Source: Lucinisca nassula (lineage: Eukaryota; Mollusca; Bivalvia; Lucinida; Lucinidae). Taken from it: a DNA stretch of 64,000 nucleotides. Made by a program: the position numbers and the translations under genes. The stretch covers positions 44,779,124 to 44,843,123 of the forward strand of contig OY757016.1 in assembly GCA_963580285.1 (NCBI GenBank). The letters are read 5' to 3'. The first letter of the stretch is position 1. Every line of letters begins with the position of its first letter. Under the pieces are notes generated by a model. The model did not search any database. It was not told the origin of the DNA and worked only from the letters and a program-made list of their open reading frames with translations. This document shows positions 12,076 to 23,001 of the stretch, in pieces.

Positions 12076-12884
12076 CCCTTATCTTGCTGAATATTCATTT
12101 AAGCCACACCCATTTCTCTCTATCAACCAATCAAATTATTTGATGTAATTAATTGCTACAAATTCATAAACTGAATGCCAAACAGCGTAGATCCTGATCA
12201 GATGGCTTCTTCAGAAGCCATCTGATCTGGATCTACACTGTTTCCAAAGATAGGGGTTGTCGTGAACAGCAAGATAAGGATCAACCCTTGTCCAGTTGAA
12301 CATAACAACCACTATCTTTGCAAACAAGCCGGCCTCGGTAGCTCAGTCGGATGCGCGTCTGACTGGTGATCAGGAGGATGCGGGTTCGATACCTGCCGTG
12401 GTCGGCAACATTCTTTCTTGGAGATTGATCATGAAATCTTTTCTACTGTCATTCTCTCCCTTCAGCTGATTTTAGAAGGGCGGTTGTCAGTTTCTGCTGA
12501 AAGAATGTGCACTGTACTGTTTAACCGCTTACGGGAAAAGTGGGGATAGGTAAACTGACCGGCTCAAAAATGACCTAAAATAGTGTTGACTGGGTCGTTA
12601 AACTCCAATGCAAACAAACAAATCTTTGCAAACAGTGAAGAACCAGATCAAATGGCTTCTGATATGACTTCAGGTGGCATCTTTACCCTTATCGACTGAA
12701 CATAACTACTATCAATGCAAACAGTGTAGATCAGATCAGATGGAAGCCATCTGACTAGGATCTACACTGTTTGGGATTAAGTTTGCAAATTTGAATGAAT
12801 AAATAACATCAAGTAATTTGATTGGTTCAGATGTTAATGGGTGTGGCTAAATAAATTTATACAGCAGGCTAAGTGTTAAGGGTT
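12072..12884. mobile_element. cluster of TTAA miniature elements, family M1
   Basis: A minus-strand copy (12072-12277) with the hairpin core is followed by a + strand copy or a doubled copy ending TAAGGGTTAA at 12884. Shared landmarks are CCTTATC, the GATCAGATGGCTTC hairpin, ACATCAAGTAATTTGATTGG and GGGTGTGGCT. Confidence 0.78.
12327..12621 (+). mobile_element. tRNA-derived SINE family A, full length, with target duplication
   Basis: ATCTTTGCAAACA flanks both ends (12314-12326, 12622-12634). The head has an A box GTAGCTCAGTCGG, a loop CTGGTGA (GGT anticodon, threonine type) and B box GGTTCGATACC. The tail ends GTTAAACTCCAATGCAAACA. It lies inside an M1 element. Confidence 0.92.
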
Positions 12885-13164
12885 AACCAATTATGCGCTA
12901 CCTACATGTAATGACTTGAAACACGTCCATTAACGATTTAAGGGGTGTCTGTGTAATTTTGATTTATTGAGACTTTCACAAAATGATTATGTCTTGTTCT
13001 TTAGGCAGAAAGTGCATTCTGCGACAGCTGATCTGGGTCTTAACTGATTGCCAATGTTCCTTTAAGGGGATGCAAGGCTTAAATGGGCTAATATAAAAAT
13101 ACATAACCCAACCAAAAAGTCTGCTGTCAAGCAAAGTGGGTAATTGAGTTTTATGTGTCACCAA

Positions 13165-13295
13165 CAACTACGGTCATACGGAGACAGGACCTCAGTTTAA
13201 AGACTCATCCGAAAGTCTGGCGAAGCCTGGGATCGATCCTGCGACCCCTGGTTTACAAAGCAAGTAGCATAACCACTACACCATGGAGGCTTCTG
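13165..13295 (-). mobile_element. tRNA-like SINE head, another family
   Basis: The reverse complement reads CCATGGTGTAGTGGTTATGC (A box region) and GCAGGATCGATCCC (B box). The body is short or lost. 12885-13160 shows nothing else. Confidence 0.65.
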
Positions 13296-13336
13296 CTCTG
13301 AAACAGAAGGAAAGCTTTCACTCATAAGGAGCAAAT

Positions 13337-15225
13337 TATTATCCCCACACTTTTAAAAAAGCGTTAGGGGATATTGTGAACGCCTCCATCCGTCTGTCCG
13401 TCAGGCTATCTCCTCCTTAACCACTGGTCGGAACGTAACCAAATTTGGTACACAGCTTCCTTACATGATGAGGGCGTGCACCGTCACATTTATTTTTGTC
13501 CCGCCCCCAGGGACCTTAGGGAGGGGTCAAATATCAATTAAATTTGATTTCAAAGTAAATTTTATAGATTTTGAAACCAAACTTTGCATACGTAATGATT
13601 AATGATATATGTAACACATATTGAACAGGATTTTGGCTGCGACCCCTGGGTCATGCCCAAGGGCTCGGACTTGGGGGGGGGGGATGGGGGTCTGGGTCAA
13701 AATTCAAATTTTACCGAATATACAGTAGAATCTCGGTGATTCGAACGCCGATTTTTCGAAACTACCGATTTTTCGAAGACGACTGGCGGTCCCGACATTT
13801 TTCTCTATAAGTTATTGCAAAAATATTACCGATTTTTCGAATTTCGATTTTTCGAAAAATTCGATTTTTCGAACAGTTTCGTCGGTGCCAATCAAAGAAA
13901 TTCTTATTAAAATCCCCTGTTTAATTCGAAATATTACATGGCTAATCAAGGTCACACATCGCAATTTTGCGGCGAGTTCGATTGTTACACTTCACACCCG
14001 ACTGACTACAAGAATTAGTAGATACAGGTAATTAACACCGGATTAACGGCCACACTACAGGTGATGATCCTTTATTGAGTAATTGGTGTCTTTAATTGAT
14101 TTCGTCCGCAATTAATATTTTATTTGATGTTTTTTATGTGTTTTAATTACGGTACATTATTGAGCTTAATTGCATTTTAATTTGAATATTTCTCTGCCTT
14201 TGATTTATTTTTACTGTTTACATTTTTAAGCAAAAAGTGCCGCATCTTTGATCCCTTTGCCCAATTTAGCTTAATTTCCTTTCCATTGTCTACCAAGTGC
14301 TATAATACACCCAATGATGCTCGGTCTCTTCACTTATCCTACCAGCACTACCACAATTACAATTCTGATATAACTGAAAGTAGACGAATTTCCTGAACAC
14401 TTATGAACTTTTTTGAGAGTGAATATAGGGGCAAAATGCGAAACAAAATTGACTAGAAACCTGAAGTTAGGCCTTTTCGATTTGTATCAGCCAGTTTATT
14501 ACAGACTGATACAAATCTTCGCTAGCTGTCAGTGTTTGTCAGTTCTGTTGTTCTTTTTGCGGAGTTAAATATTTCGACAGTAAAATTTTTTAGTAATTTG
14601 CATTCAACCTTCATTTTTGTTATTGTTGATGGCTGTAAATAAAAATGTAAGTTCAAGTTTTATTATTATTTCCTGCTTTCGTAGCCCTGTCAAGCATAAA
14701 AGTCGATGAGATTAACCTTCACGTACCTCATTTTCTTTAATGCTTTGGCAGTTATTACCGTTTCTTTATCATAGCGCCGAAATGAAGTTCGAATTATAGT
14801 CATTTGAATTGCATTGAATAAAAAAATCCGAACATATCCGAAAATTGCCGATTTCGATAATTCGAACTCTCGATAATTCGAAGGAATTCCTGCGGTCCCT
14901 TGCACTTCGAATTATCGAGGTTTGACTGTAGTCATATGGAATATCAAATTGAAGGGGGTGATTAGTAGAATACAATACAAGTAAAATTTTGACCCTGGGG
15001 TCAGATTGGGCCCTGGGGGGGGGGGTCAGAAGGTCAAAATTTAAGTTTTTTGGAACATAGTCATGTGGCATATCAAATTGAAGGGCATGATTAGTAGAAT
15101 ATAATACAGGTAATATTTTGACCCTGGGGTCAAATTAGAGCCCAGGGTGAGGGGTTTTCGGTACTTGGCCCCTCTGTAGAAAGTATGGGGATTTGCGATG
15201 GCGTGCCATTTGACAGTATTCTAGT
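13337..15225 (+). mobile_element. tandem-array element D, TATCCCC type
   Basis: A 5' palindrome (TATCCCCACA .. TAGGGGATA) is followed by CCATCCGTCTGTCCGTC, units with TTTTGACCCTGGGGTCA and ATCAAATTGAAGGG, and a 3' end TATGGGGATTTGCGATGG then TTCTAGT. It is interrupted by the element at 13723-14928. Confidence 0.7.
13723..14928. mobile_element. pogo/Tigger-like 1.2 kb element, no transposase
   Basis: Ends are CAGTAGAATCTCGGTGATTC and, inverted from the right, CAGTCAAACCTCGATAATTC, flanked by TA (13721-13722, 14929-14930). Removing it restores ..GAATA-TA-GTCATATGG.., matching the neighbouring array unit. The TIR pattern resembles pogo-class elements by my recollection. Only remnant frames are inside. 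Confidence 0.8.
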
Positions 15226-15235
15226 TTCCCTTGCT

Positions 15236-15430
15236 TTAACCCATAAGATGCCAATCATGACAATTGTCATCTGCCTGTTACTTTAAAAGTTATGTTTGCA
15301 AACACTGTAAATCCAGATCAGACTGCTCCTCAAGGAGCAGACTAGGATCTAGGTCCACACTGTTTGCCTATATGCTAAAATATTTTTAAAAACATTTGTG
15401 AGAAGATTCAGCAGATGACATTCACCTTAT
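15236..15430 (+). mobile_element. TTAA miniature element, family M3
   Basis: TTAACCCATAAGATGCCAAT, GACAATTGTCATCTGC, then the hairpin core GATCAGACTGCTCC. The right end is degenerate. Confidence 0.7.
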
Positions 15431-15474
15431 TTGCATTATCTGCTGGTTCCTAGTCTGAAGGTTATCAGTGTTGG

Positions 15475-15538
15475 AAAAACAAGTAACCAGACCCCCCTGA
15501 CCTTAAAAGGTCAGGGGGGTCTGGTTACCTGTTTTTCA
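15475..15538. repeat. near-perfect palindrome
   Basis: CAAGTAACCAGACCCCCCTG, ACC, TTAA, GGT, then the mirror CAGGGGGGTCTGGTTACCTG: about 29 bp arms with almost no loop. Confidence 0.9.
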
Positions 15539-16393
15539 AATATTGACAATGTGCAAGATGGGAGCCAGCAAATAATGCAAATGTGGTGAATACATGACTT
15601 TGTAAGAACACATTTTCAGATTTTTTTTGGTAGCTTATGCACGGGTGGTAATCAGGGGAACTAGCTCGAAAATGAGTCAATGGAAATTTGTTCCCTCGAC
15701 AAATCCGGGAACTCTCGAGCTAGCTCCATCACCAAGAAACTCGTAAACAAAGGTAGGTCTCGAAGAGTTTTATCACCATTTTTTTCTTTGTAAGCTATGT
15801 ATAAAAAAATCCGTCAATGCAGTTCCACATAGAAATGATTTAACTTTGTACTCCGCTAGAATTTGCCATGGAAATTTGCAGCGCTGGAGTATGAATGAAA
15901 CCCAAACTTTTTATCACGGACCGGACAAATTGTCAATTTATGTCATTACGGAGATTTTGGCCGACGATTTTTCATTATCCGTCAAAAGTACGCCCTTCAC
16001 ACCCACAGAAACAACATCCCTGGTGAAATGGAACATGGACAGTTTGAAATTAGCAAAAAAATTTTTTGCCGTGATTACGTAACTTGCGACTTATTACGAA
16101 ATTACTGTCCGAGCTAGTCTTCTCGACAAGGAGCTAGTTCACTCGACATAAAAAAGAAAATGAAACATTCATCAGATTCGATGTCTTTCTATGGTCCCAC
16201 CCAGGTTATCCAACTGGTTTCTTTACCTCTGGCTAGTTGGGTAACAAGATGCTAAGCCCCAAAGGCGTCCCCCAGTCGTTTCTCCCTGTTCGTTTCGCCC
16301 CCATTTTACACCCCTGTTTTGCCAACAGAGCCTGGTCTTTTCGCCCCCCTTAGTCATTTCGCCCACCAAGTTGCTTCGCCCCCTCCCATTTGG

Positions 16394-16620
16394 AGCGGAT
16401 CAATGGATGTTGGATGGATGGATGGATGGATGGAATGATTGATGGATGGATGGATGGAAGGGTGCACAATAGAAAGGGATGAGTGGGTATTTGGAAGGAT
16501 TGGTCAATTGGAGGACGGATGGACGGACGAACATATAGACGGACAGACAGACGGACGGATGGATGGATGGGTCGGTGGGTAGATGGATGGAAGGATGGAT
16601 GGAAAAAGAGAGAAAATATA
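16394..16620. repeat. GGAT / GGAC minisatellite
   Basis: Degenerate ATGG-type units. Minus-strand frames rich in His-Pro-Ser are translations of the repeat. Confidence 0.9.
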
Positions 16621-16947
16621 TATGCACACAAATGTCAGTGTCGTGTAAAGGTTTGATTAATTAAATGAAGTATTTGATTCCTACCGGTAATCTTTTTGAT
16701 GATTTTTGTTTCACTCAGAAATCACATATTGTTCCCGCAGGTGATCTGATTATTTTTAATAAACCTAAAGTCATCGTTTATACAAATTATGTTGTGCTGC
16801 AGTCCTAGGTACTACAAGTTTCTTGAAATCAGCCCACTGGTTCTAGAGAAGATTTTTAATGGTTTCACCATATATGGGCATGGTAACCATCTTGGTCATG
16901 TGACCCAGATGCCTCGAACAAACTATCGTTTCCCCTATACCCATAAA

Positions 16948-17140
16948 TGCTCAACACAGTTTTCGACTAAATTGTTGAAAGATAAGATGGTGCTTATTAG
17001 TTGCTTAATATATCACAGACTGGAAGTCAGTCGTTATAGTGAATAGATCATGAGCGCGTAGCGCGAGTGATCACGGGCGCGTACCGCGAGTGATCTCTGC
17101 ACTTGTGCCCGACAGACAGTGATCTATTAAGCAACTAATC
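16948..17140. repeat. inverted repeat with GCGCG core
   Basis: ATTAGTTGCTTAATA near 16996 pairs with TATTAAGCAACTAATCACC near 17124. The core has GCGCGTAGCGCGAGTGATC and GCGCGTACCGCGAGTGATC in tandem. Confidence 0.7.
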
Positions 17141-17239
17141 ACCTAACAACATGAATCTATGTCGATTAGGTATCCTGTCGGTGTGGTTCGAGCCTCTCTT
17201 GAGTCATATATGGATGTCCTAGTTCTGCAATGGAAAGTC

Positions 17240-17605
17240 GCGTTCATAAACAGAGTCTAACAAATTTCGAAGTTTACGTCTGCCTTTCTCTTGGAGCCCA
17301 TAACTTCCATTTATGTTATACTACAAAATTGAAAATCGGTATGACGCTTACTCAGACCGTGACCTTTCTGTTCATGATACGATTGTCCCAGGGCCATGCT
17401 CCTGAGCGTGTCCGAGTGTCAGATGCCATTGCCCAAGAGTCCTAACCAGAGTCTAACAAACGTTAAAGTTAACGTTCGCGTTTCTCTTGGAGCCCATAAT
17501 TCCCGTTTCTGTTATGCTACAAAGTTGAAATTTCGCATGACACTTACTCAGCCAAAGAACTTTCCGTTCATGATACAATTGCCCCTGGATGGGCCTTGGG
17601 GTAAA
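17240..17605 (+). repeat. two diverged tandem copies of a ~205 bp unit
   Basis: CAGAGTCTAACAAA, TTTCTCTTGGAGCCCATAA and CTTACTCAG recur in both. The translations also match (SLTN..V.V..SLGAHN, TKLK..MTLTQ), but the frames are short and have no recognisable domain. Confidence 0.7.
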
Positions 17606-18622
17606 ATTACATAAAACGTAAAATTGACATATAGGCATTTGTATGGAAAACTCAAAATGTCTAATATTTTGAAAATAATTCAGCTCCCAACCCCTAAACC
17701 ATATATATCATTGTTCCTTATGATAAGACTCTGATTTATTTCACCATGAATGTTGTTTCTATGGGTGTGAAGGGCGTACTTTTGACGGAAAATGAAAAGT
17801 CGTCGGCCAAAATCTCCGTAATGACATTAATTAACAATTTTTCAGGTCCGTAATAAAAAGTTTACTTTCATTCATACTCCAGCGCTGCAAATTTCCATGG
17901 CAAATTCTAGCGGAGTACAAAGTTAAATCATTTCTATGTGGAACTGCATTGCCGGATTTATTTTATAAATAGCTTACAAAGAAAAAAAATGGTGATAAAA
18001 CTCTTCGAGACCTACCTTTGTTAGCCAGAGGTAAAGAAACCAGTTGGATAACCTGGGTGGGACCATAGAAAGACATCAAATCTGATGAACGTTTCATTTT
18101 CTTTTTTATGTCGAGTGAACTAGCTCCTTGTCGAGAAGACTAGCTCGGACAGTAATTTCGTCATAACTCGCAAGTTACGTAATCACTGCCATATTTTTTT
18201 GCTTATTTCACACTTTCCATGTTTCATTTCACCAGGGATGTTGTTTCTGTGGGTGCCAAGGGCGTACTTTTGACGGAAAATGAAAAATCTTCGGTCAAAA
18301 TCTCCGTAATGACATAAATTGACAATTTTTCCGGTCCGTGATAAAAAGTTTGGGTTTCATTCATACTCCAGCGCTGCAAATTTCCATGGCAAATTCTAGC
18401 GGAGTACAAAGTTAAATCATTTCTATGTGGAACTGCATTGCCGGATTTTTTTATACATAGCTTACAAAGAAAAAAATGGTGATAAAACTCTTCGAGACCT
18501 ACCTTTGTTTACGAGTTTCTTGGTGATGGAGCTAGCTCGAGAGTTCCCGGATTTGTCGAGGGAACAAATTTCCATTGACTCATTTTCGAGCTAGTTCCCC
18601 TGATTACCACCCGTGTTATGGG

Positions 18623-18816
18623 TTAACCCTTATCCTGCTGTTCATGAAAACCCCTACCTGCAAATAGTGCAGATCCAGACCAGAAGCAATCTGATCAGGG
18701 TCTACATTGTTTGGCAGTTTTGTGAATTGCAGGAATAAAATACATCAAGTAATCTTATTGGTTTAAAGTTAGAAATGGGTGTGGCTTAATTAATTATTAA
18801 GCGGGTTAATGGTTAA
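18623..18816 (+). mobile_element. TTAA miniature element M1
   Basis: TTAACCCTTATCCTGCTG to GCGGGTTAATGGTTAA with the hairpin core centred near 18690. Confidence 0.82.
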
Positions 18817-18914
18817 TTTGTGTGCAGTTTTAACTTTATTAGCCAGTGGAAGTCCTGGGGTGTGAACAATAGCAATGTTGTTGCTAGTATTTTGGTGTGA
18901 CTGATAAACAAGTT

Positions 18915-19235
18915 TTAAGTTTAACCCAAGAACTTAGCCCCCGCCCATAGGGGCTCGAAGAAATATATGGGCTGCATGATGCTTCCACGCAGAGCTGAAT
19001 CAGGCCCGCACACTAGTACTGGTAAACCGCTTGGAGGATCTAAGCCTGTCCAGGAACCGGGGTGAGAGGCGGACTGTCTATGCTAATAAACCCTATTGGT
19101 TTCATTGGGTGATAGGGCTTGAGATGTCATTTCATCTCAATGTCGGGTAAAAGTCCCACAAAATGGGAGCAACCTCTACAAAATGACCTTTACAGTGTTG
19201 ACGGGGACTTTAAACCTCAAATCAAGCAAACAAAT
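18915..19235 (+). mobile_element. SINE family B, long copy
   Basis: It carries CATGATGCTTCCACGCAGAG, AGTACTGGTAAACCGCTT, GAGATGTCATTTCATCTCAA and the 3' end GTTGACGGGGACTTTAAACC, with a CAAGCAAACAAA tail. 19236-19790 holds no clear feature. Confidence 0.83.
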
Positions 19236-19792
19236 AACCCAAGAACTGTTTAAACTGCCTTTCACAAGCAGCAGATGATAATTTTGGATTATTTTGTTCT
19301 TTATTTTTTCGAGAAAATCAGTCCTGACATTTCATGTGAAAAATTATTAAAAATAGAATCTCATCGTCCTGATTTGGCTTGATGCTGTAATGGTTATAGT
19401 ACTGTAAAAATCCTAAAAATTTGACTTAAAGGTGCAATATTGAGCTATCTGTAAAAAATGCTTCCAAAAATAAAATACATATAGCCGGTATTTTTCTTTA
19501 AAACAATACAAATGAATGCATTCTATGCAAAAATGCGAACAATTATGATAACAGGTAAATGAGTTTGAGAGGGATTCCTAACTAGGTTTCGAACACTAGT
19601 TAGATCTATTTTTAGTTCGTGACAAATATAGAATCCCCATAATTATATGATGTTATGCGACGTTCATTTTTGGCCTTGTTTGCTTAGGCCATGCCTGAAT
19701 CGGAAAAAAATATGACGCTGAATACCATGCCATAAGTAACGACACTCAAGAGGCGATACTGTCGCCTTGTAGGTGTAAAGTGACAGATTTAT

Positions 19793-20100
19793 TTTTATGC
19801 CCCCGGAATCTAAGAGATTCGGGGGCATATAGTTTTTGGTCTGTCCGTCTGTTTGTCCGTTTGTCTGTTTGTCCGTCTGCAAAAACTTTAACATTGGGCA
19901 TAACTTTTGAATGGTAATAGATAGAGCATTCATATTTCACATGTGTATACCTTATCACAAGACCTTTCCAGTGGTACCATAATTTTTGATCTCGTGACCT
20001 TGAACTTGACCTTTGACCTATTTTTTTTCAAAATTTTTAAAAACATTAACATTGGCGCTGTCCGGGGGCATCAGTGTTTCACAAACACATCTTGTTTGAA
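19793..20100 (+). mobile_element. tandem-array element, GGGGGCAT type, short copy
   Basis: A 5' hairpin (ATGCCCCCGGAATC .. GATTCGGGGGCATATAG), a GTCCGTCTGTTTGTCCG microsatellite, one unit, and the 3' end GGGGGCATCAGTG with a GTGTTTCACAAACAC hairpin and ATCTTGTTTG. Confidence 0.8.
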
Positions 20101-20225
20101 CAGAAATTCCGAACATATGTTCAGAGCGAAGGGTAAACACGAATGAAAACGACTATTTTCACAAAGTTCTGAAGCTGTATTTGGCTCCTCAAGTGTACAC
20201 ATGACAAAGGAGTATGAATTGAAGA

Positions 20226-20237
20226 TAAAAACCAGAG

Positions 20238-20272
<35 letters not shown>

Positions 20273-20936
20273 GACAGCGCATGTGAAATATGAAAGTCGT
20301 ATCACAAACCAATAATAAAAAGGTATGGCCAATAGCAAATATGTTTTATAAAATATAAAAATATGTTTTATATAGCCAATGTTAAAGTTTTTAAAAAGGA
20401 GGTCAAAAGTAGGTCAAATCTCAAGGTCACGAGGTCAAAAATTATGGTACCCTTAGAAAGGTCTTGTGACAAGGAATGCACATGTGAAATATGAAAGCTC
20501 TACCATTTACCAATCAAAAGTTACGGCCAATGTTAAAATTATTAAAAAGTAAGTCAAATGCCAAGGTCAAGGTCATGAGGTCAAAAATTATAGTACCAAT
20601 AGAAAGGGCTTGTGACAAGGAATGCACATGTGAAATATGAAAGCTCTATCAGTTACCAATCAAAAGTTATAGCCAATGTTAAATTTTTTAAAAAGGATGT
20701 CAAAAGTAGGTCAAATCTCAAGGTGAAGGTCACGAGGTCAAAATTTATGGTACCTCTTGAAAGGTCTTGTGACAAGGAATGCACATGTGAAGTATGAAAG
20801 CTGTACCACTTACCATTCAAAAGTTATGCCCAATGTTAAAGTTTTTGCAGACGGACAAACAGACAAACGGACAAACAGACGGACAGACCAAAAACTATAT
20901 GCCCCAGAATCTTAGATTCCGGGGGCATAAAAAATT
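20226..20936 (-). mobile_element. tandem-array element, GGGGGCAT type, longer copy in inverse orientation
   Basis: It mirrors 19793-20100: the 3' end CAAGATGTGTTTGTGAAACA is at the left and the 5' hairpin GATTCCGGGGGCATAAA at the right. Three to four ~150 bp units have ACCAATCAAAAGTTA and AAGGTCACGAGGTCAAAA. The two copies are head-outward around ~125 bp. Confidence 0.82.
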
Positions 20937-20994
20937 GAGACCCGGTAGCTCAATAATGCACCTTTAATGTAATTCTTCTGAAATTTTAACGAAT

Positions 20995-21130
20995 TTGTTT
21001 CATGGTCAAGCAAGGATTTCACAAAGTGCAGATGGAATGGCAAACAGTGTATACCCTGATCTGGGTTTGCACAGTTTGATTAGCCCTGTCTGTCCCAATA
21101 GTTAGGATCATTGTGGTATGTCTTTATAAA
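20995..21130 (+). mobile_element. hairpin miniature element, family M4, degenerate
   Basis: It shares GATGGAATGGCAAACAGTG and TGTCCCAATAGTTAGGATCA with 26219-26335, 39758-39875 and 50289-50450. The 21131-21460 gap has no feature. Confidence 0.55.
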
Positions 21131-21464
21131 TAGGCCGCTATGTTCTACTTTCCTTTGATATGTTATCACTAAATCTTACCTGGCCACTTCTTAGCAGATG
21201 AAAAATGTGTCGGGGTTCTTTTCATCGAAGTATATCTTGGACATTTCATTCAAACTGTCTCCCGGTATTTTGAATTGAATGTCAAGCCCTAGTTTAAAAA
21301 AAAGGAACTTTCTAAATTTCATCTGCCTACAATAGCATGTTTTAATCTAGCTTTATGGATACATAATATATGTTCTCTAACTGACAAAGAATTTGGAATA
21401 GATATAGTGAGGTCGTGAGTTTTAATACGTTTGTATAGTTTTATCAGAAGGGTTACCATTAAGA

Positions 21465-21735
21465 TATGTGCGTCTGACTGGTGATCAGGGGGATGTGGGT
21501 TCGATGCCTGCCGGTTTCGTGGAGATTGATCATAAAATCTTTCCTACGGCCATTCTCTCCCGTCTACTGATTCAAGAAGGGCAGTTGTCAGTTTCTGGCG
21601 ATAGAATATGCACTGTTCTGGTTAACCACTTAGATATAAGCCTGCCCAGGAAAAGTGGATAGGTAAACTGACCGGCTCAAAAATGACCTAAATAATATTG
21701 GCTGGGCTGATAAACTCCATTGCAAACAAACAAAA
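21465..21735 (+). mobile_element. SINE family A, 5'-truncated
   Basis: It begins at the anticodon arm (GCGTCTGACTGGTGATCAGG) with B box GGTTCGATGCC and ends AAACTCCATTGCAAACAAAC. Confidence 0.85.
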
Positions 21736-21737
21736 CC

Positions 21738-21920
21738 CTAAGATGCTGAGAAAATATGCATCTGAAAATGTTGTCTGTCTATGCCATCAGATGAATTGTC
21801 TCATGAATTTTCAATTATATTTTTTTGCATCCAGGCAAACTGTGGATCCTGATCAGACTGCTTCTAGCAGTCTGATTAGGATCCTCACTTGTTGCAAGAT
21901 TGACTTTTAAAGTAACTGGC
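21738..21920 (-). mobile_element. TTAA miniature element M3, inverse copy
   Basis: The hairpin core GATCAGACTGCTTCTAGCAG is followed by ACTTTTAAAGTAACTGGCAGA, the inverse of the M3 left arm. Confidence 0.65.
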
Positions 21921-21924
21921 AGAC

Positions 21925-22235
21925 CCCATCCATAGGGATTTGGAAAAATAAATTGGGCTGCATGGTACTTCTACGTAGAGCTAAAACCAATCGCACACCA
22001 GTACTGGTAAACCGCTTAGAGGATCTAAGCCTGCCCAGGTAAATTGGTGCAAGTCGGACCGTCCATGATTATAAACCCTATTGGTTTCATTGGGCGACGG
22101 GGCTTGAAATTTGTCATTTCATCTCAATGTCGGATATACATGTAGTCCCACAAAATTGGAAGCAATGTCTCCAAAATGACCTGTACAGTATTGATGGGGA
22201 TGTTAAACCTCAAATCAAGCAAGCAATGCAGACAT
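21925..22235 (+). mobile_element. SINE family B
   Basis: CATGGTACTTCTACGTAGAG, AGTACTGGTAAACCGCTTAG, TGTCATTTCATCTCAATG, and a tail CAAGCAAGCAATG. Confidence 0.82.
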
Positions 22236-22261
22236 CATTTCAATTTTTTTTTATCTTCCAG

Positions 22262-22352
22262 AGAAAATAAGATTTGACATTACCTGCAAATTGTTAGCTG
22301 GACAGAGTATTCATACATGTATGTAATGTCAAGCCTTATTTTCTCTGAAAAA
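22262..22352. repeat. foldback hairpin (AAAATAAG..TTGACATT)
   Basis: GAGAAAATAAGATTTGACAT and ATGTCAAGCCTTATTTTCTC are inverted arms. A close relative lies at 26790-26885. Confidence 0.75.
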
Positions 22353-22536
22353 GAAATAAAAATAAAGAAATATAAGTGTTGTCTGTTCTATAAGTTCCTG
22401 TGGTGCTTTAAGGGTTCTTACTATTGAAATGTGTTGTGTACATGTATATCATTGGTACAAAGTTCATGATTTACTTACGTTTGATAGGCACCTGATTTAG
22501 GAGGAGGGTGAATGCAGAAATGACACTTGTCCATTT

Positions 22537-22668
22537 TGTTTGTTTGATTTGTGGTTTTACATCCATGTCAACACTATTTAGGTCATTTTGGAGACTTTTG
22601 GGTCATTTTGGAGACTTTATGGGACTTTTACCCAACATTGAGATGAAATGACATCTCAAGCCCTAGCC
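22537..22668 (-). mobile_element. SINE family B fragment
   Basis: The inverse of the B 3' half (GTCAACACTATTTAGGTCAT, GAGATGAAATGACATCTCAA). GGTCATTTTGGAGACTTT is doubled within it. Confidence 0.78.
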
Positions 22669-22674
22669 CCAAAA

Positions 22675-22775
22675 AAATAAAATTGAGAAGTTTGCAAGAA
22701 CTGCTGCAAACAACAGAAACAGACAACATTTTCAGCTACAGCTACATGTATTGCAGGCATCTTAACCCTTAAGTA
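22675..22775. repeat. second copy of the 11980-12075 segment
   Basis: Same sequence up to CTTAACCCTTA. Here it adjoins an M2 element rather than M1. Confidence 0.88.
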
Positions 22776-23001
22776 CCAGAAACCCCAAAACGAGTACCAG
22801 GGCAAACAGTGCAGGCCCAGATCAGACGCCGCAGAATGCGGCGTCTGATGCGGCGTCTGATCAGGGCCTCCACTGTTTGCTAAAAATTCAGTCATCTTCC
22901 AAACAAATTTTGATGAAAACACAACCTGACACCCTCAAATTTTGAAATGAACTCCTGCTATATATAAGGAGGAAGATTCCATGTAGTACAAAACGGGTTA
23001 A
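22772..23001 (-). mobile_element. TTAA miniature element M2
   Basis: Inverse orientation: GTACCAGAAACCCCAAAACG, hairpin core CAGATCAGACGCCGC, TTTTGATGAAAACACAACCT, ending GGGTTAAG. The hairpin centre is partly duplicated (GCGGCGTCTGAT twice). Confidence 0.85.

Larger units (their letters stand above)
15640..18615. mobile_element. 3 kb element with ~590 bp inverted arms
   Basis: Arms 15640-16237 and 18017-18615 are inverted copies starting CACGGGTGGTAATCAGGGGA. TTATG flanks both ends (15635-15639, 18616-18620), a 5-bp target duplication. A third partial arm copy (17745-18016, minus) lies directly inside the right arm. The centre holds a GGAT minisatellite and unrelated DNA. Both arms keep a 60-78 residue frame (15846-16082; 18224-18409 minus) with the same start, MYSARICHGNLQRWSMNETQ. 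I do not know whether that frame is functional. Confidence 0.8.

Noticed and set aside
16350..16631. 93- and 75-residue minus-strand frames rich in His, Pro and Ser
   Set aside because: They are translations of the GGAT minisatellite.
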